NCBI GenBank assembly: GCA_012523655.1
Contig: JAAYTV010000716.1
Location: 1-28,185 of the forward strand
Origin: a bacterium
Lineage (GTDB): Bacteria > Zhuqueibacterota > Zhuqueibacteria > Residuimicrobiales > Residuimicrobiaceae
Length of the DNA stretch: 28,185 nucleotides
Reading direction: 5' to 3'
Below the pieces are notes generated by a model. It was not told the DNA's origin, ran no database searches, and worked only from the letters and a program-made list of their open reading frames with translations. Positions 20,775 to 28,185 of this stretch are shown piece by piece (position 1 is the stretch's first letter; every line of letters begins with the position of its first letter). The position numbers and the translations under genes were made by a program.

Positions 20775-23048
20775 ATGTTGCGTCTGATCCCAGGGTCCCC
20801 CTTTCTCCGTCTTTTTCTTTTTTGTGGTATCTGGAGTTTTACAGCGCTTTCTGCAGCGACTGTTGAAGGTGTTTTGCACGATGCCTCCAACAACAGCCCC
20901 TTGGATGGCGTGCAGATCGTGATCAAACCGTCCCATCAGACCGTGACCAGCGGCAGGGATGGAGTTTTTCGTTTGTCCTTGCCGGCCGGCGCCTACACCC
21001 TGACTTTTCATCGCACCGGCTATGCTCTGCTGGAAGAGAAAATTCATATCGAGGGTGACCAGGCGCAAAGCTTGCGCTTTTTGCTGCAACCCACATTATT
21101 AAAACTGCATGAGGACATGACCGTGACAGCGGAGCGGGATGTGCTGGCAACGTTTCATTCACCCGCCGCCATCACCTCAGTGACTTTGCGGGAATTCGAT
21201 CTGCCTCGCACAACGCCCGAAGCGCTCATGGGCAACCAGGGCGTTTGGATGCAAAAAACCAATCATGGCGGCGGCTCTCCGTTCATCCGCGGCCTCACCG
21301 GCAATCAGGTTCTGGTGCTTATCGACGGCATTCGTCTCAACAACACGGTTTTCCGCTACGGTCCCAACCAATACCTGAGCACCGTGGATCCGTACTCTAT
21401 CTCCCGCATGGAAGTGCTGCGCGGTTTCGGTGCCACGCTATATGGCAGCGACGCTATGGGCGGTGTGCTCAATCTGTTGACGCCGATGCCCGAGTTCTCC
21501 AGCGAACGGAAGCAAAGTGTCCAGGCGATCACCAAATACATGTCTGCTGATATGGAAAAAACCGCTCATGTGGATGTGCGCCTCAGCGCCGCACGCTTTG
21601 CGCTCTCCGCCGGTGCGTCGTTGCGTTCCTTCGGCGATGTGCGGGCAGGCAGAGGAGTGGGTCTGCAATCTCCCAGCGGCTATGATGAAAGCGCCGGCCA
21701 GGTCAAGGCCGCCTTGCGCCTCAATGACCATTGGTTGCTGACCATGCTGTGGCACAAGGTTCAGCAAAAGGACGTGCCGGCTTATGACCAGGTTCATCAG
21801 CGCGGCTATGAGCGCTACCTGTTCACCCCGCAAGATAGACAACTGGCCTATCTGCGTTCCACGCTGTTTTTCAGCCATCCTCTGTTCCGGCAGATAGAGA
21901 TCACCGCCTCTTTTCATAAAAGCCTGGAGGGTCGGGAACGACAAAAGAACAACAGCACGGTCGCCGTCTATGAAAAGGACCGTGTGCCCACCTATGGCCT
22001 GCAGGTGCAAGCCCATGCCGACTGGAGCGGAAACCATCAGCTGATTTACGGCCTGGAGGCTTATCGCGATGTTGTCCACAGCAGCTCGGTGCAGGTGGAG
22101 TCCGTTTCGCAGCAACGGACAGCGCTGCGCGGCTTGTATCCCGACGGCGCCTGCTCTTATAACGGCGCCCTGTATCTGTCCTACATCAGGAACTGGTCCG
22201 CCTTGAGCCTGCATTCAGGCCTTCGTTACAACCTGGTGCACATCAAAATACAGGACGCGATTTTTGGCGACACGGATTTATCCCCCTCGGCGCTGGCTGG
22301 CCACTGTTCCATGATCTACCGTTTCAGCGACCGGATCAACGGCGTAGTGAATGCCAGTTCCTCCTTCCGTGCGCCCAACGTCAATGACTTGAGCACCTTT
22401 GGCCCATTCGATAATGGGATTGAAGTGCCGGCGCCGTCGTTGAAACCGGAATATGGCTATACGCTGGAAGCCGGAGTGAAGACGCGTTCTGACCATTCGT
22501 CGCTCGCGCTGTTCCTCTATCACACCTGGATGCGGGATATGATCACCCGGGTGCAGGCGATGTATCTCGGCAGCAGCACTTATCAGGGCGACCGCGTCTA
22601 TCAGAAGGTTAACCTGCAGAAAGCGGTGCTCCGCGGCATGGAGGCAGAAGGGGAGTGGCAGCCGGCGAAAAGATGGCTGGTTCGCGGGAACATCAATTAC
22701 TGTTACGGCCAGAACCTGAGCGACGATGAGCCCATGCGCCGCATTCCGCCTCTAAACGGAATACTCGCAGTGGTTTATCATCTTAGCCGGCACTGGTCAT
22801 GGACCATAGAATCGCAAAGCGCCGCCACGCAGACGCGCCTCTCTTCCGGCGATCTTTCGGATCATCGTATCCCGGCCGGTGGTACACCGGGCTGGCATGC
22901 ATTAAACACTGCAGCCTCCTGGCGGCCCGGAACCTTTACGATTACTGCCGGCATCGCCAATTTATTCGATAATGCTTATCGTACGCATGGATCCGGCATC
23001 TTTATGTATGGACGTTGCTTTTGGCTGGGCCTGCAGGTCGGACGCTGA
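20775..23048 (+). CDS. TonB-dependent outer-membrane receptor
   Basis: A 757-aa ligand-gated outer-membrane transporter powered by TonB-ExbBD. In order: signal peptide (1-27); carboxypeptidase-regulatory-like beta-sandwich (about 29-106); TonB-box-like EDMTVTAE (113-120); plug domain (about 128-240) with SPFIRGLTGNQVLVLIDGIR (168-187), RMEVLRGFGATLYGSDAMGG (211-230); then a 22-strand barrel to the C-terminus. The FRAPNVNDL and SLKPEYG elements late in the barrel match the conserved receptor motif. The NNTVFRYGPNQYLSTVDP stretch resembles haem/haemoglobin and vitamin or siderophore receptors rather than SusC, and length also differs from SusC (about 1000 aa). No SusD partner is seen. Start ATG at 20775 after AAAGGAAAAGG. 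A sulfatase gene follows 63 bp later. Confidence 0.93.
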   Translation: MLRLIPGSPFLRLFLFCGIWSFTALSAATVEGVLHDASNNSPLDGVQIVIKPSHQTVTSGRDGVFRLSLPAGAYTLTFHRTGYALLEEKIHIEGDQAQSLRFLLQPTLLKLHEDMTVTAERDVLATFHSPAAITSVTLREFDLPRTTPEALMGNQGVWMQKTNHGGGSPFIRGLTGNQVLVLIDGIRLNNTVFRYGPNQYLSTVDPYSISRMEVLRGFGATLYGSDAMGGVLNLLTPMPEFSSERKQSVQAITKYMSADMEKTAHVDVRLSAARFALSAGASLRSFGDVRAGRGVGLQSPSGYDESAGQVKAALRLNDHWLLTMLWHKVQQKDVPAYDQVHQRGYERYLFTPQDRQLAYLRSTLFFSHPLFRQIEITASFHKSLEGRERQKNNSTVAVYEKDRVPTYGLQVQAHADWSGNHQLIYGLEAYRDVVHSSSVQVESVSQQRTALRGLYPDGACSYNGALYLSYIRNWSALSLHSGLRYNLVHIKIQDAIFGDTDLSPSALAGHCSMIYRFSDRINGVVNASSSFRAPNVNDLSTFGPFDNGIEVPAPSLKPEYGYTLEAGVKTRSDHSSLALFLYHTWMRDMITRVQAMYLGSSTYQGDRVYQKVNLQKAVLRGMEAEGEWQPAKRWLVRGNINYCYGQNLSDDEPMRRIPPLNGILAVVYHLSRHWSWTIESQSAATQTRLSSGDLSDHRIPAGGTPGWHALNTAASWRPGTFTITAGIANLFDNAYRTHGSGIFMYGRCFWLGLQVGR

Positions 23049-23111
23049 GGCCGATAAATGGCTGGTTTTCTGCCGATCTGTTCGCGCTCATAGGTGAAAG
23101 GGAAGAAGCCC

Positions 23112-24704
23112 ATGAACAGAGAGCCTCTCTTAACCCGGCGTGATTTTTTATCACGATCCCTTCTTGCTCTGGCCGGCTGTCTGGCAGCCAAACCATTGTC
23201 TGGTGCATCCCCTGGCCGTCAACGCCCCAATATCCTTCTGATCATGGCAGACGATATGGGCTTCTCCGACATCGGCTGTTATGGTGGCGAAATCAGGACT
23301 CCAAACCTCGATGGCTTGGCCGCCCGGGGACTTCGTTTCAACCAATTTTATAATAATGGAATCTGCGTGCCCACGCGCGCCTCTTTGCTCACCGGTTTAT
23401 ACTCCCAACAGGTGGGTGTTTATGGGAATTCACCTATGGCCTATGAAAACTGTGTCACCCTGGGAGAGCTGCTTCAAAGCGCTGGCTATCGCACGCTTAT
23501 GGCCGGAAAATGGCATGCAAAAGAGACGCCCTACCGTCGTGGTTTTGACCGCCATTTCGGCCTATGCGACGGCTGCAGCAATTATTTCAATCCAGGCCCG
23601 CAGCGCCAAGGCGAACCAGCACCTGGGAGAAAAAAATCACCGGGCGGATATCCCCGCCGCTGGGCTATTGATGACCAGGAGTATCGTCCATATGCACCTA
23701 TGGATGCCAGATTCTATTCAACCGATGCTTTTACGGATTATGCTGTTCGTTATTTGGAGGAATACAACAACGAGGAGAAGCCCTTCTTCCTCTATCTGGC
23801 TTATACCTGTCCGCACTATCCCCTTCATGCCTGGCCTGAGGATATTGCCCGGTATCGCGGCCGCTATCTGGTGGGCTGGGATGTGATTCGGCGCCAGCGC
23901 TTTGAGCGGATCCGTGATCTGCATCTGTTTGATCGATCGCTGACTCTGCCGGCCCGGGATGAGGATGTCCCCGCGTGGGAGGATGTGGCGGACAAGGACG
24001 GCTGGGATCTCAAAATGGCTGTCTACGCGGCCATGATCGACCGAATGGATCAGAACATCGGCCGAGTGCTGCAGAAAATTCGGCAACTCGGCAAAGAGGA
24101 GAACACCCTGGTGCTGTTTTTGTCCGACAACGGCGGCTGCGCTGAGGATGTCAACCACACACCTGGTATTGCTCCAGGTCCGATGGAGTCCTACTGTTCT
24201 GTGGACAAGCCCTGGGCTAACGCCAGCAATACGCCGTTTCGTAAATACAAGAGTACGGATCATGAGGGTGGCATCTGTACTCCATTTATCGCAGCCTGGC
24301 CTGGAGTGATTCAGCAGCAGGGCAAAATATGCAATGCCGTGGCCCATCTGATCGATGTGCTGCCGACTTTGGCGGAGATCAGCGGCGCGCAGTACCCTGC
24401 GGAGTATAATGGCCGCACGGTGCTGCCGATGGAGGGCGCCAGTCTTGTTCCGATTTTTCAGGGTCTCAAGCAAAAAAAGGAGCGCACACTTTTTTGGCGC
24501 ACTCATCGCGACAGCCATCGCGCGGTTCGCCGAGGCGCCTGGAAGCTGGTTTCCGCCGATCCAGAGGCGCCCTGGCAGCTCTATGATCTCAAACACGATC
24601 GATTTGAAACCCGGGACCTGTCGTTTGCGCATCCGGATAGAGTGAAGGAGATGGCCGAGCTGTATGCGGTGTGGGAAAGAAAAGTAGGCTTGGACAGGGA
24701 ATAA
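23112..24704 (+). CDS. Tat-exported sulfatase (formylglycine-dependent, S1 type)
   Basis: A 530-aa enzyme that hydrolyses sulfate esters, probably of a glycan. The signal has a twin-arginine motif RRDFLS (9-14) and then LAGC (20-23), a possible lipobox, so it may be a Tat-exported lipoprotein. Calcium-binding D47 and D48 lie in MADDMGFSD. The active-site motif C85-V-P-T-R89 requires conversion of C85 to formylglycine by a maturase not in this window. GKWHAKE carries the expected Lys-His pair, and LSDNGG the late Asp-Asn. The ATG at 23112 is preferred over an in-frame GTG at 23094, because GGAAG precedes it and the Tat motif then sits near the start. It follows the TonB receptor by 63 bp without a terminator, suggesting cotranscription. 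Confidence 0.92.
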   Translation: MNREPLLTRRDFLSRSLLALAGCLAAKPLSGASPGRQRPNILLIMADDMGFSDIGCYGGEIRTPNLDGLAARGLRFNQFYNNGICVPTRASLLTGLYSQQVGVYGNSPMAYENCVTLGELLQSAGYRTLMAGKWHAKETPYRRGFDRHFGLCDGCSNYFNPGPQRQGEPAPGRKKSPGGYPRRWAIDDQEYRPYAPMDARFYSTDAFTDYAVRYLEEYNNEEKPFFLYLAYTCPHYPLHAWPEDIARYRGRYLVGWDVIRRQRFERIRDLHLFDRSLTLPARDEDVPAWEDVADKDGWDLKMAVYAAMIDRMDQNIGRVLQKIRQLGKEENTLVLFLSDNGGCAEDVNHTPGIAPGPMESYCSVDKPWANASNTPFRKYKSTDHEGGICTPFIAAWPGVIQQQGKICNAVAHLIDVLPTLAEISGAQYPAEYNGRTVLPMEGASLVPIFQGLKQKKERTLFWRTHRDSHRAVRRGAWKLVSADPEAPWQLYDLKHDRFETRDLSFAHPDRVKEMAELYAVWERKVGLDRE

Positions 24705-24865
24705 CGCTTCACAGTTCCCGTGTCTGCGCCGGGAAGAGAGGTTGCCGCTTTGACGCTGTATTCATAAACGGCAAACCAATCAGCGTCGGTATGAGCAGAC
24801 AGCGGTCCAAATAACTCGGCTGCGATTGCGATAATGAACGTCTGAGCCTCAGCCCACCGTTGCCG

Positions 24866-25975
24866 CTATCTCAGTCCCTCCAGCTTTTCGAGAAACAGTC
24901 GATCCAGGCTGTAGGATGAGAAAAAAACCACGCCGTCGGCGTTCATAGAGTCGCAAAACGCGATCTGTCTGATCATGCTCTCCGGTGTGGCCCATTGGTA
25001 CAGACTGCTGCTGCCGACTCCGATTCCCGGGCACATGAGCACTTGGCCCCGGCGGTCCGCCATGGCCTGACGAACTTTTTTTTCAAAATGGTCGCAACGA
25101 TCGGTGTAGAGCATGGGGCTGACCATGTCCACCAATCCTTCCTCCGCCCAGACAACCCAGTCTTGACCTACCATAATCCGTGCCGTGGCGGCATCATTGA
25201 AAACCGCTGCGCTGATCTTCACCTTCCGGTTTATCGTATCCAACCCCTCTCTCAGCTCGCGGACAAAGATCGTAACCCGCTCCCTGTTCCAGTGAAGCCA
25301 TTCGTTCCAGGCGATGCTTCCGGTATCGCGATTTTTTACCTCTGCCAGGTCGATGCCGGTGTCCTCTTTGAACAGCCGCAGGGTCTCCCGGTCAAAACTG
25401 AAATAGGGTTCAACGGGTTCACAGGGATAGCGAATGTAATCCAGATGGACCCAGCAGACATCGTATTTCTGCACGAGTTCGAGGATCAAACTCTTTTCAT
25501 AGGCGCGAACAGCCGGCATAGCAGGGTTGGCCACTGCCACCATCTCCCGTTTGGGGTTGGTGATCAACCATTCGGGGTGACGGCCGACTTCGCCCAGCAT
25601 GGCGGTCTCGGGAAAAACACAAAACCAGGGGTGCACTTCCATTTTTCTTTTTGCCGCCTCATTGAGAAACAGAGCGAAAAAATCCCAGTCATATGCTTTG
25701 TCCCGCATGCCGATCTCACTGCTGTAATAGAGATGGCCGGTTGTGTTCTTGACTAAGATGAACAGCGTGTTGATTCCGGCACGGGCATAGGCGTCCAGAG
25801 TAATTTGCATCTTTTCTTTTGCGATCGTCTTGTCCGGACCGAAAAAGCCGGGGTGCATCCATACTCCGCGCACGCGGACCGGTGGGTTTTCATTGGGCAT
25901 GGCGGCTGCGTGCAGCGTGATGTCCATCCAGGATAGAAAGAGGACGAGAATATAGCCGACGCACGGTTTCATCAT
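24866..25975 (-). CDS. GHL10-type (DUF187) secreted glycosyl hydrolase-like protein
   Basis: A 369-aa protein with a signal peptide (residues 1-25) and a single TIM-barrel domain of the GHL10/DUF187 family. Diagnostic stretches are VRGVWMHPGFF (35-45), INTLFILVKNTTGHLYYSS (68-86), VHPWFCVFPE (114-123) and WVHLDYIRYP (175-184), where the Asp is a usual catalytic candidate. Members of this family are found on bacterial surfaces and are thought to cleave glycans, including peptidoglycan-like or host glycans, but few are characterised. The start is ATG ATG (25975 or 25972) with GAGG upstream; I use the first. It converges on the sulfatase gene with a 161-bp gap that holds no clear terminator. Confidence 0.82.
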   Translation of the reverse strand: MMKPCVGYILVLFLSWMDITLHAAAMPNENPPVRVRGVWMHPGFFGPDKTIAKEKMQITLDAYARAGINTLFILVKNTTGHLYYSSEIGMRDKAYDWDFFALFLNEAAKRKMEVHPWFCVFPETAMLGEVGRHPEWLITNPKREMVAVANPAMPAVRAYEKSLILELVQKYDVCWVHLDYIRYPCEPVEPYFSFDRETLRLFKEDTGIDLAEVKNRDTGSIAWNEWLHWNRERVTIFVRELREGLDTINRKVKISAAVFNDAATARIMVGQDWVVWAEEGLVDMVSPMLYTDRCDHFEKKVRQAMADRRGQVLMCPGIGVGSSSLYQWATPESMIRQIAFCDSMNADGVVFFSSYSLDRLFLEKLEGLR

Positions 25976-26681
25976 TCAGCCTCGTCAATGTGGAGAAGGT
26001 CTCTTGGTTCAACGCTGGCACAGGCGGCAAAGTTCGAATGCTCTTCGACCCGACGCCGGGGTCCATCAGGGAACCACCACCCTTAGCCCGGCGTGGTCAA
26101 GCTGAATAAGCAGGCCAAAGAAGACCCTTTTATATTTCAATACCGAAATCAGCCTTTTTTGCGTATAGCTCCGTTGGTCCGATGAAAAAGAGCGTATTGG
26201 TCAAGTTGATCGTCGGTTCAGAAACAGCCAACTCTTACAACGGCTGTGAGATAACTGAAAAGTCAGTTTGAGCAGAAATGGACTTTTCCCACCCGGCATA
26301 CGCTCGTGTCTTTGCTCGGGTCTTTAAGGATTCATCACGCGCCTTCAGTTTGAATGCCAGACAGGTTCTGGATCAGAGATAAGATGCCGGCCGATTGCAA
26401 TAGAGCTCCATTTGATTTCAGTTTCTTAATCTCATAGACCGAAAGCGAGTGTGGTTTTATTTTGACTTTAATCTGCAAATTGCTAAATTGACGGACGTAT
26501 GAAGGCAGCTTGCACGCTCTGCGCAGCGATGTCCCCATGGTTGTGTCTGTCGCAGGATCTTGCATGAACGCTGTGCAGAGTTGGGCGGGTTGCTTTAGCA
26601 AAACCCTGGATCCTCCTGTGGGACGATCCAATCACCGAGATGCCGGCGCGATTGTGCTGGCTTGTATCTTAAGGTTGCTGT
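25976..26681. other. Long intergenic region, no convincing gene
   Basis: A 706-bp gap between the divergent GHL10 and aldo/keto reductase genes. Short frames exist on both strands (for example minus 26335-26631, from a TTG) but they lack Shine-Dalgarno sites and family resemblance. A weak hairpin AACTGA-AAAG-TCAGTT lies near 26254-26269 without a T-run. I find no tRNA or clear promoter. It may be degraded sequence or hold an undetected small RNA. Confidence 0.5.
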
Positions 26682-27662
26682 ATGCAGTACAGAATATTAG
26701 GCCACACCGGTGTCAGGTTGCCGGCTATGGGATTGGGGTGCATGGGCATGAGCCATGCCTATGAGGGCCGGGATGATGAGGAATCGCTGGCGACGCTGGA
26801 GCGAGCCCTTGAGCTGGGCGTCACTTTTTGGGATACCGCTGATTTTTATGGCAATGGAGAGAACGAACGGCTGCTCGCCCGAGTGCTGCGCCATCTGCGG
26901 CAAGACCTTTTTCTTGCCACCAAGTTCGGCTTCAAGCCGACCCCTGAAAACCCTTTCAGTGTGGACGCCTCGCCGGCGCATATGAGAACCGCTGTGGAGG
27001 CGAGTTTGCGACGGCTTGCCATCGACACCATCGATTTGTATTACGCCCATCGCATCGATCCGAATGTTCCGGTGGAGGAAACGGTGGGCGCCATGAGCGA
27101 TCTGGTGAAAGAGGGCAAGGTGCGGTACCTCGGCCTGTCCGAAGCGTCGGCCGATGCCCTGGGCAGAGCGTATACGGTGCATCCCATCGCTGCTCTACAG
27201 AGTGAATACTCTTTGCTGACGCGGGAGGTTGAAAAAGAGATCCTGCCGTTGTGCCGCAAATTGGGCATCGCTTTTATTCCGTTCAGCCCGCTGTCCCGAG
27301 GCCTGCTCACCCGTACCGTCGACCGCGCCTGCCTCGGTGAAAAGGACTTTCGCAAGACTCTACCCCGTTTTTCCGGCCCACACTGGGAGAACAACCGGCA
27401 GCTGGCTGATGCGTTGGCTGATCTGGCCGTTGCCAAACACTGCACGCCGGCGCAGTTGGGGCTGGCCTGGGTGCTGGCTCAGGGGGATGATATCATTCCC
27501 ATTCCCGGAACCCGAAGAAGAAAACATTTGGAAGAGAATGTCGCCGCGTTGGATGTGGCGCTCACGTCCGAGGATTTTTCCGCCATCGAAGCGGTGCTGG
27601 CTCGTTTCCCTGATACCGGGCCGCGCTATGCCGGCGCCATGGCCAAGCTGGCGGCAAAATAG
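26682..27662 (+). CDS. Aldo/keto reductase (AKR13-like)
   Basis: A 326-aa cytoplasmic NADP(H)-dependent reductase of the aldo/keto reductase TIM-barrel superfamily. The catalytic tetrad is visible: D51 and Y56 (DTADFYGNGENE), K81 (ATKFGF) and H123 (YYAHRID). The C-terminal NADP-binding part shows IPIPGTRRRKHLEEN. The closest style is the AKR13/YakC group, with GLGCMGMSHAYEG near the N-terminus. These enzymes reduce varied aldehydes; the substrate is not readable. The ATG at 26682 has AAGG seven bases upstream. A YciI-like gene follows 90 bp downstream. Confidence 0.93.
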   Translation: MQYRILGHTGVRLPAMGLGCMGMSHAYEGRDDEESLATLERALELGVTFWDTADFYGNGENERLLARVLRHLRQDLFLATKFGFKPTPENPFSVDASPAHMRTAVEASLRRLAIDTIDLYYAHRIDPNVPVEETVGAMSDLVKEGKVRYLGLSEASADALGRAYTVHPIAALQSEYSLLTREVEKEILPLCRKLGIAFIPFSPLSRGLLTRTVDRACLGEKDFRKTLPRFSGPHWENNRQLADALADLAVAKHCTPAQLGLAWVLAQGDDIIPIPGTRRRKHLEENVAALDVALTSEDFSAIEAVLARFPDTGPRYAGAMAKLAAK

Positions 27663-27752
27663 TCGCGCGTTTTGTTGGTGGTCCTTATTGAGAATTTGAA
27701 AGGGTCGTGTGGATTTGAAGGCCTCGATGATCATTCAACAAAGAGGTTCGTC

Positions 27753-28052
27753 ATGCACTATCTGCTCTTTTATGATCTTGCTCCGGATTATTTGACCCGT
27801 CGTCAACAGTACCGGCGCGAACATCTGACGCTCACCTGGAAATCCCATGCGGCCGGAGAACTGATCCTCGGCGGCGCTTTAGCTGACCCGGTGGACCAGG
27901 CGGTGCTGTTGTTTCAAGCTGAATCCAAAGAGGTGATCAACCGCTTTATAGAAGCTGATCCCTATGTCAGGAATGGGCTGGTGAGCAATTGGACGATTCG
28001 GGAATGGACTACGGTGGTGGGCGAAGGGGCCAGCACGCCGCTCAAGCCATAA
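27753..28052 (+). CDS. YciI-like (YCII-related) small protein
   Basis: A 99-aa protein with the ferredoxin-like alpha/beta fold of the YCII family. It begins MHYLLFYDLAPDY, has REHL (with a likely active-site His) in the first helix, GGAL before the third strand, and the signature FIEADPYVRNGLVSNWTIREW near the C-terminus. Relatives are small putative dimeric enzymes of mostly unknown function; some act in aromatic ring breakdown (muconolactone isomerase-like fold). The ATG at 27753 has AGAGG six bases upstream; the frame stays open to 27672 but that part has no support. It is probably cotranscribed with the aldo/keto reductase gene. Confidence 0.87.
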   Translation: MHYLLFYDLAPDYLTRRQQYRREHLTLTWKSHAAGELILGGALADPVDQAVLLFQAESKEVINRFIEADPYVRNGLVSNWTIREWTTVVGEGASTPLKP

Positions 28053-28121
28053 GCGTGCCCTGACATAGGCACTGTTGGAACACATCAGCGAGACGTGTGC
28101 CGGCCTTTTTCCATCCTGCGT

Positions 28122-28184
28122 TCATTCAAACCGATGGTCTGAATAGGTTTCCTCCACCTCCATTCTGATTTTTTTTACCAGCAC
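28122..28184 (-). CDS. Possible 3' end of a minus-strand gene entering the window
   Basis: In one minus-strand frame the last bases read VLVKKIRMEVEETYSDHRFE followed by TGA. The amphipathic, charged composition looks like protein C-terminal sequence, but 20 residues are too few to assign, and a second frame is also open. The gene would run off the right edge. Confidence 0.3.
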   Translation of the reverse strand: MLVKKIRMEVEETYSDHRFE

Positions 28185-28185
28185 G

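Noticed and set aside
20775..23048. SusC-type receptor
   Set aside because: The length is about 250 aa short of SusC and no SusD-like lipoprotein gene follows; a sulfatase gene does.
26020..26050. tRNA-like T-loop sequence GTTCGAATGC
   Set aside because: No acceptor stem, D-loop or anticodon arm can be folded around it, so it is a chance match.
26335..26631. 98-aa minus-strand frame in the long gap
   Set aside because: TTG start without Shine-Dalgarno site, no family resemblance and no supporting promoter. It cannot be excluded, but support is too weak to call.

Overview
The window reads as a chromosome segment from a GC-rich Gram-negative bacterium. Evidence for an outer membrane is a TonB-dependent receptor with an N-terminal carboxypeptidase-regulatory-like domain, a second outer-membrane barrel ending in Phe, and many Sec/Tat signal peptides. 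Most genes have clear Shine-Dalgarno sites, and several starts are preceded by sigma70-like promoters of the form TTGnnn-17-TAnnnT. That argues against Bacteroidota proper, which mostly lack Shine-Dalgarno sites. An uncultured FCB-type lineage (KSB1, Calditrichota or similar) would fit, but this is inference. I see no tRNA, rRNA, CRISPR array or insertion sequence.

Layout. 1-1.3 kb (minus): a xylose-isomerase-like TIM-barrel protein and a DUF2752 membrane protein. 1.4-5.3 kb (plus): aspartate-semialdehyde dehydrogenase, aspartate kinase (4-base overlap) and a Gfo/Idh/MocA oxidoreductase, behind a promoter with a perfect inverted repeat at the predicted transcription start. 5.3-6.2 kb (minus): a small membrane protein and an unrecognised 146-aa protein. 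6.3-9.6 kb (plus): a bifunctional-nuclease-family (BFN/DUF151) protein with its own promoter and terminator, then an AmpG-like permease overlapping a NamZ-type exo-N-acetylmuramidase, which looks like a peptidoglycan scavenging or recycling pair. 9.8-11.5 kb (plus): a 580-aa DNA topoisomerase IB of the eukaryotic/thaumarchaeal type, the most surprising gene here. It faces a small Cys-rich unknown protein across a shared bidirectional terminator.

12.2-26 kb is a carbohydrate-oriented region. It holds a GH43/GH32-like beta-propeller protein, a DUF5703/GH95-like glycosidase, a secreted TIM-barrel (GH42-like) protein, a TPR protein, an outer-membrane barrel (minus), a TonB-dependent receptor, a Tat-exported sulfatase and a GHL10-type glycosidase (minus). 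Receptor, sulfatase and exported glycosidases together suggest capture and breakdown of a sulfated, perhaps fucose-containing, glycan without a SusC/SusD pair in view. 26.7-28.1 kb (plus): an aldo/keto reductase and a YciI-like protein. The last bases may hold the 3' end of a minus-strand gene.
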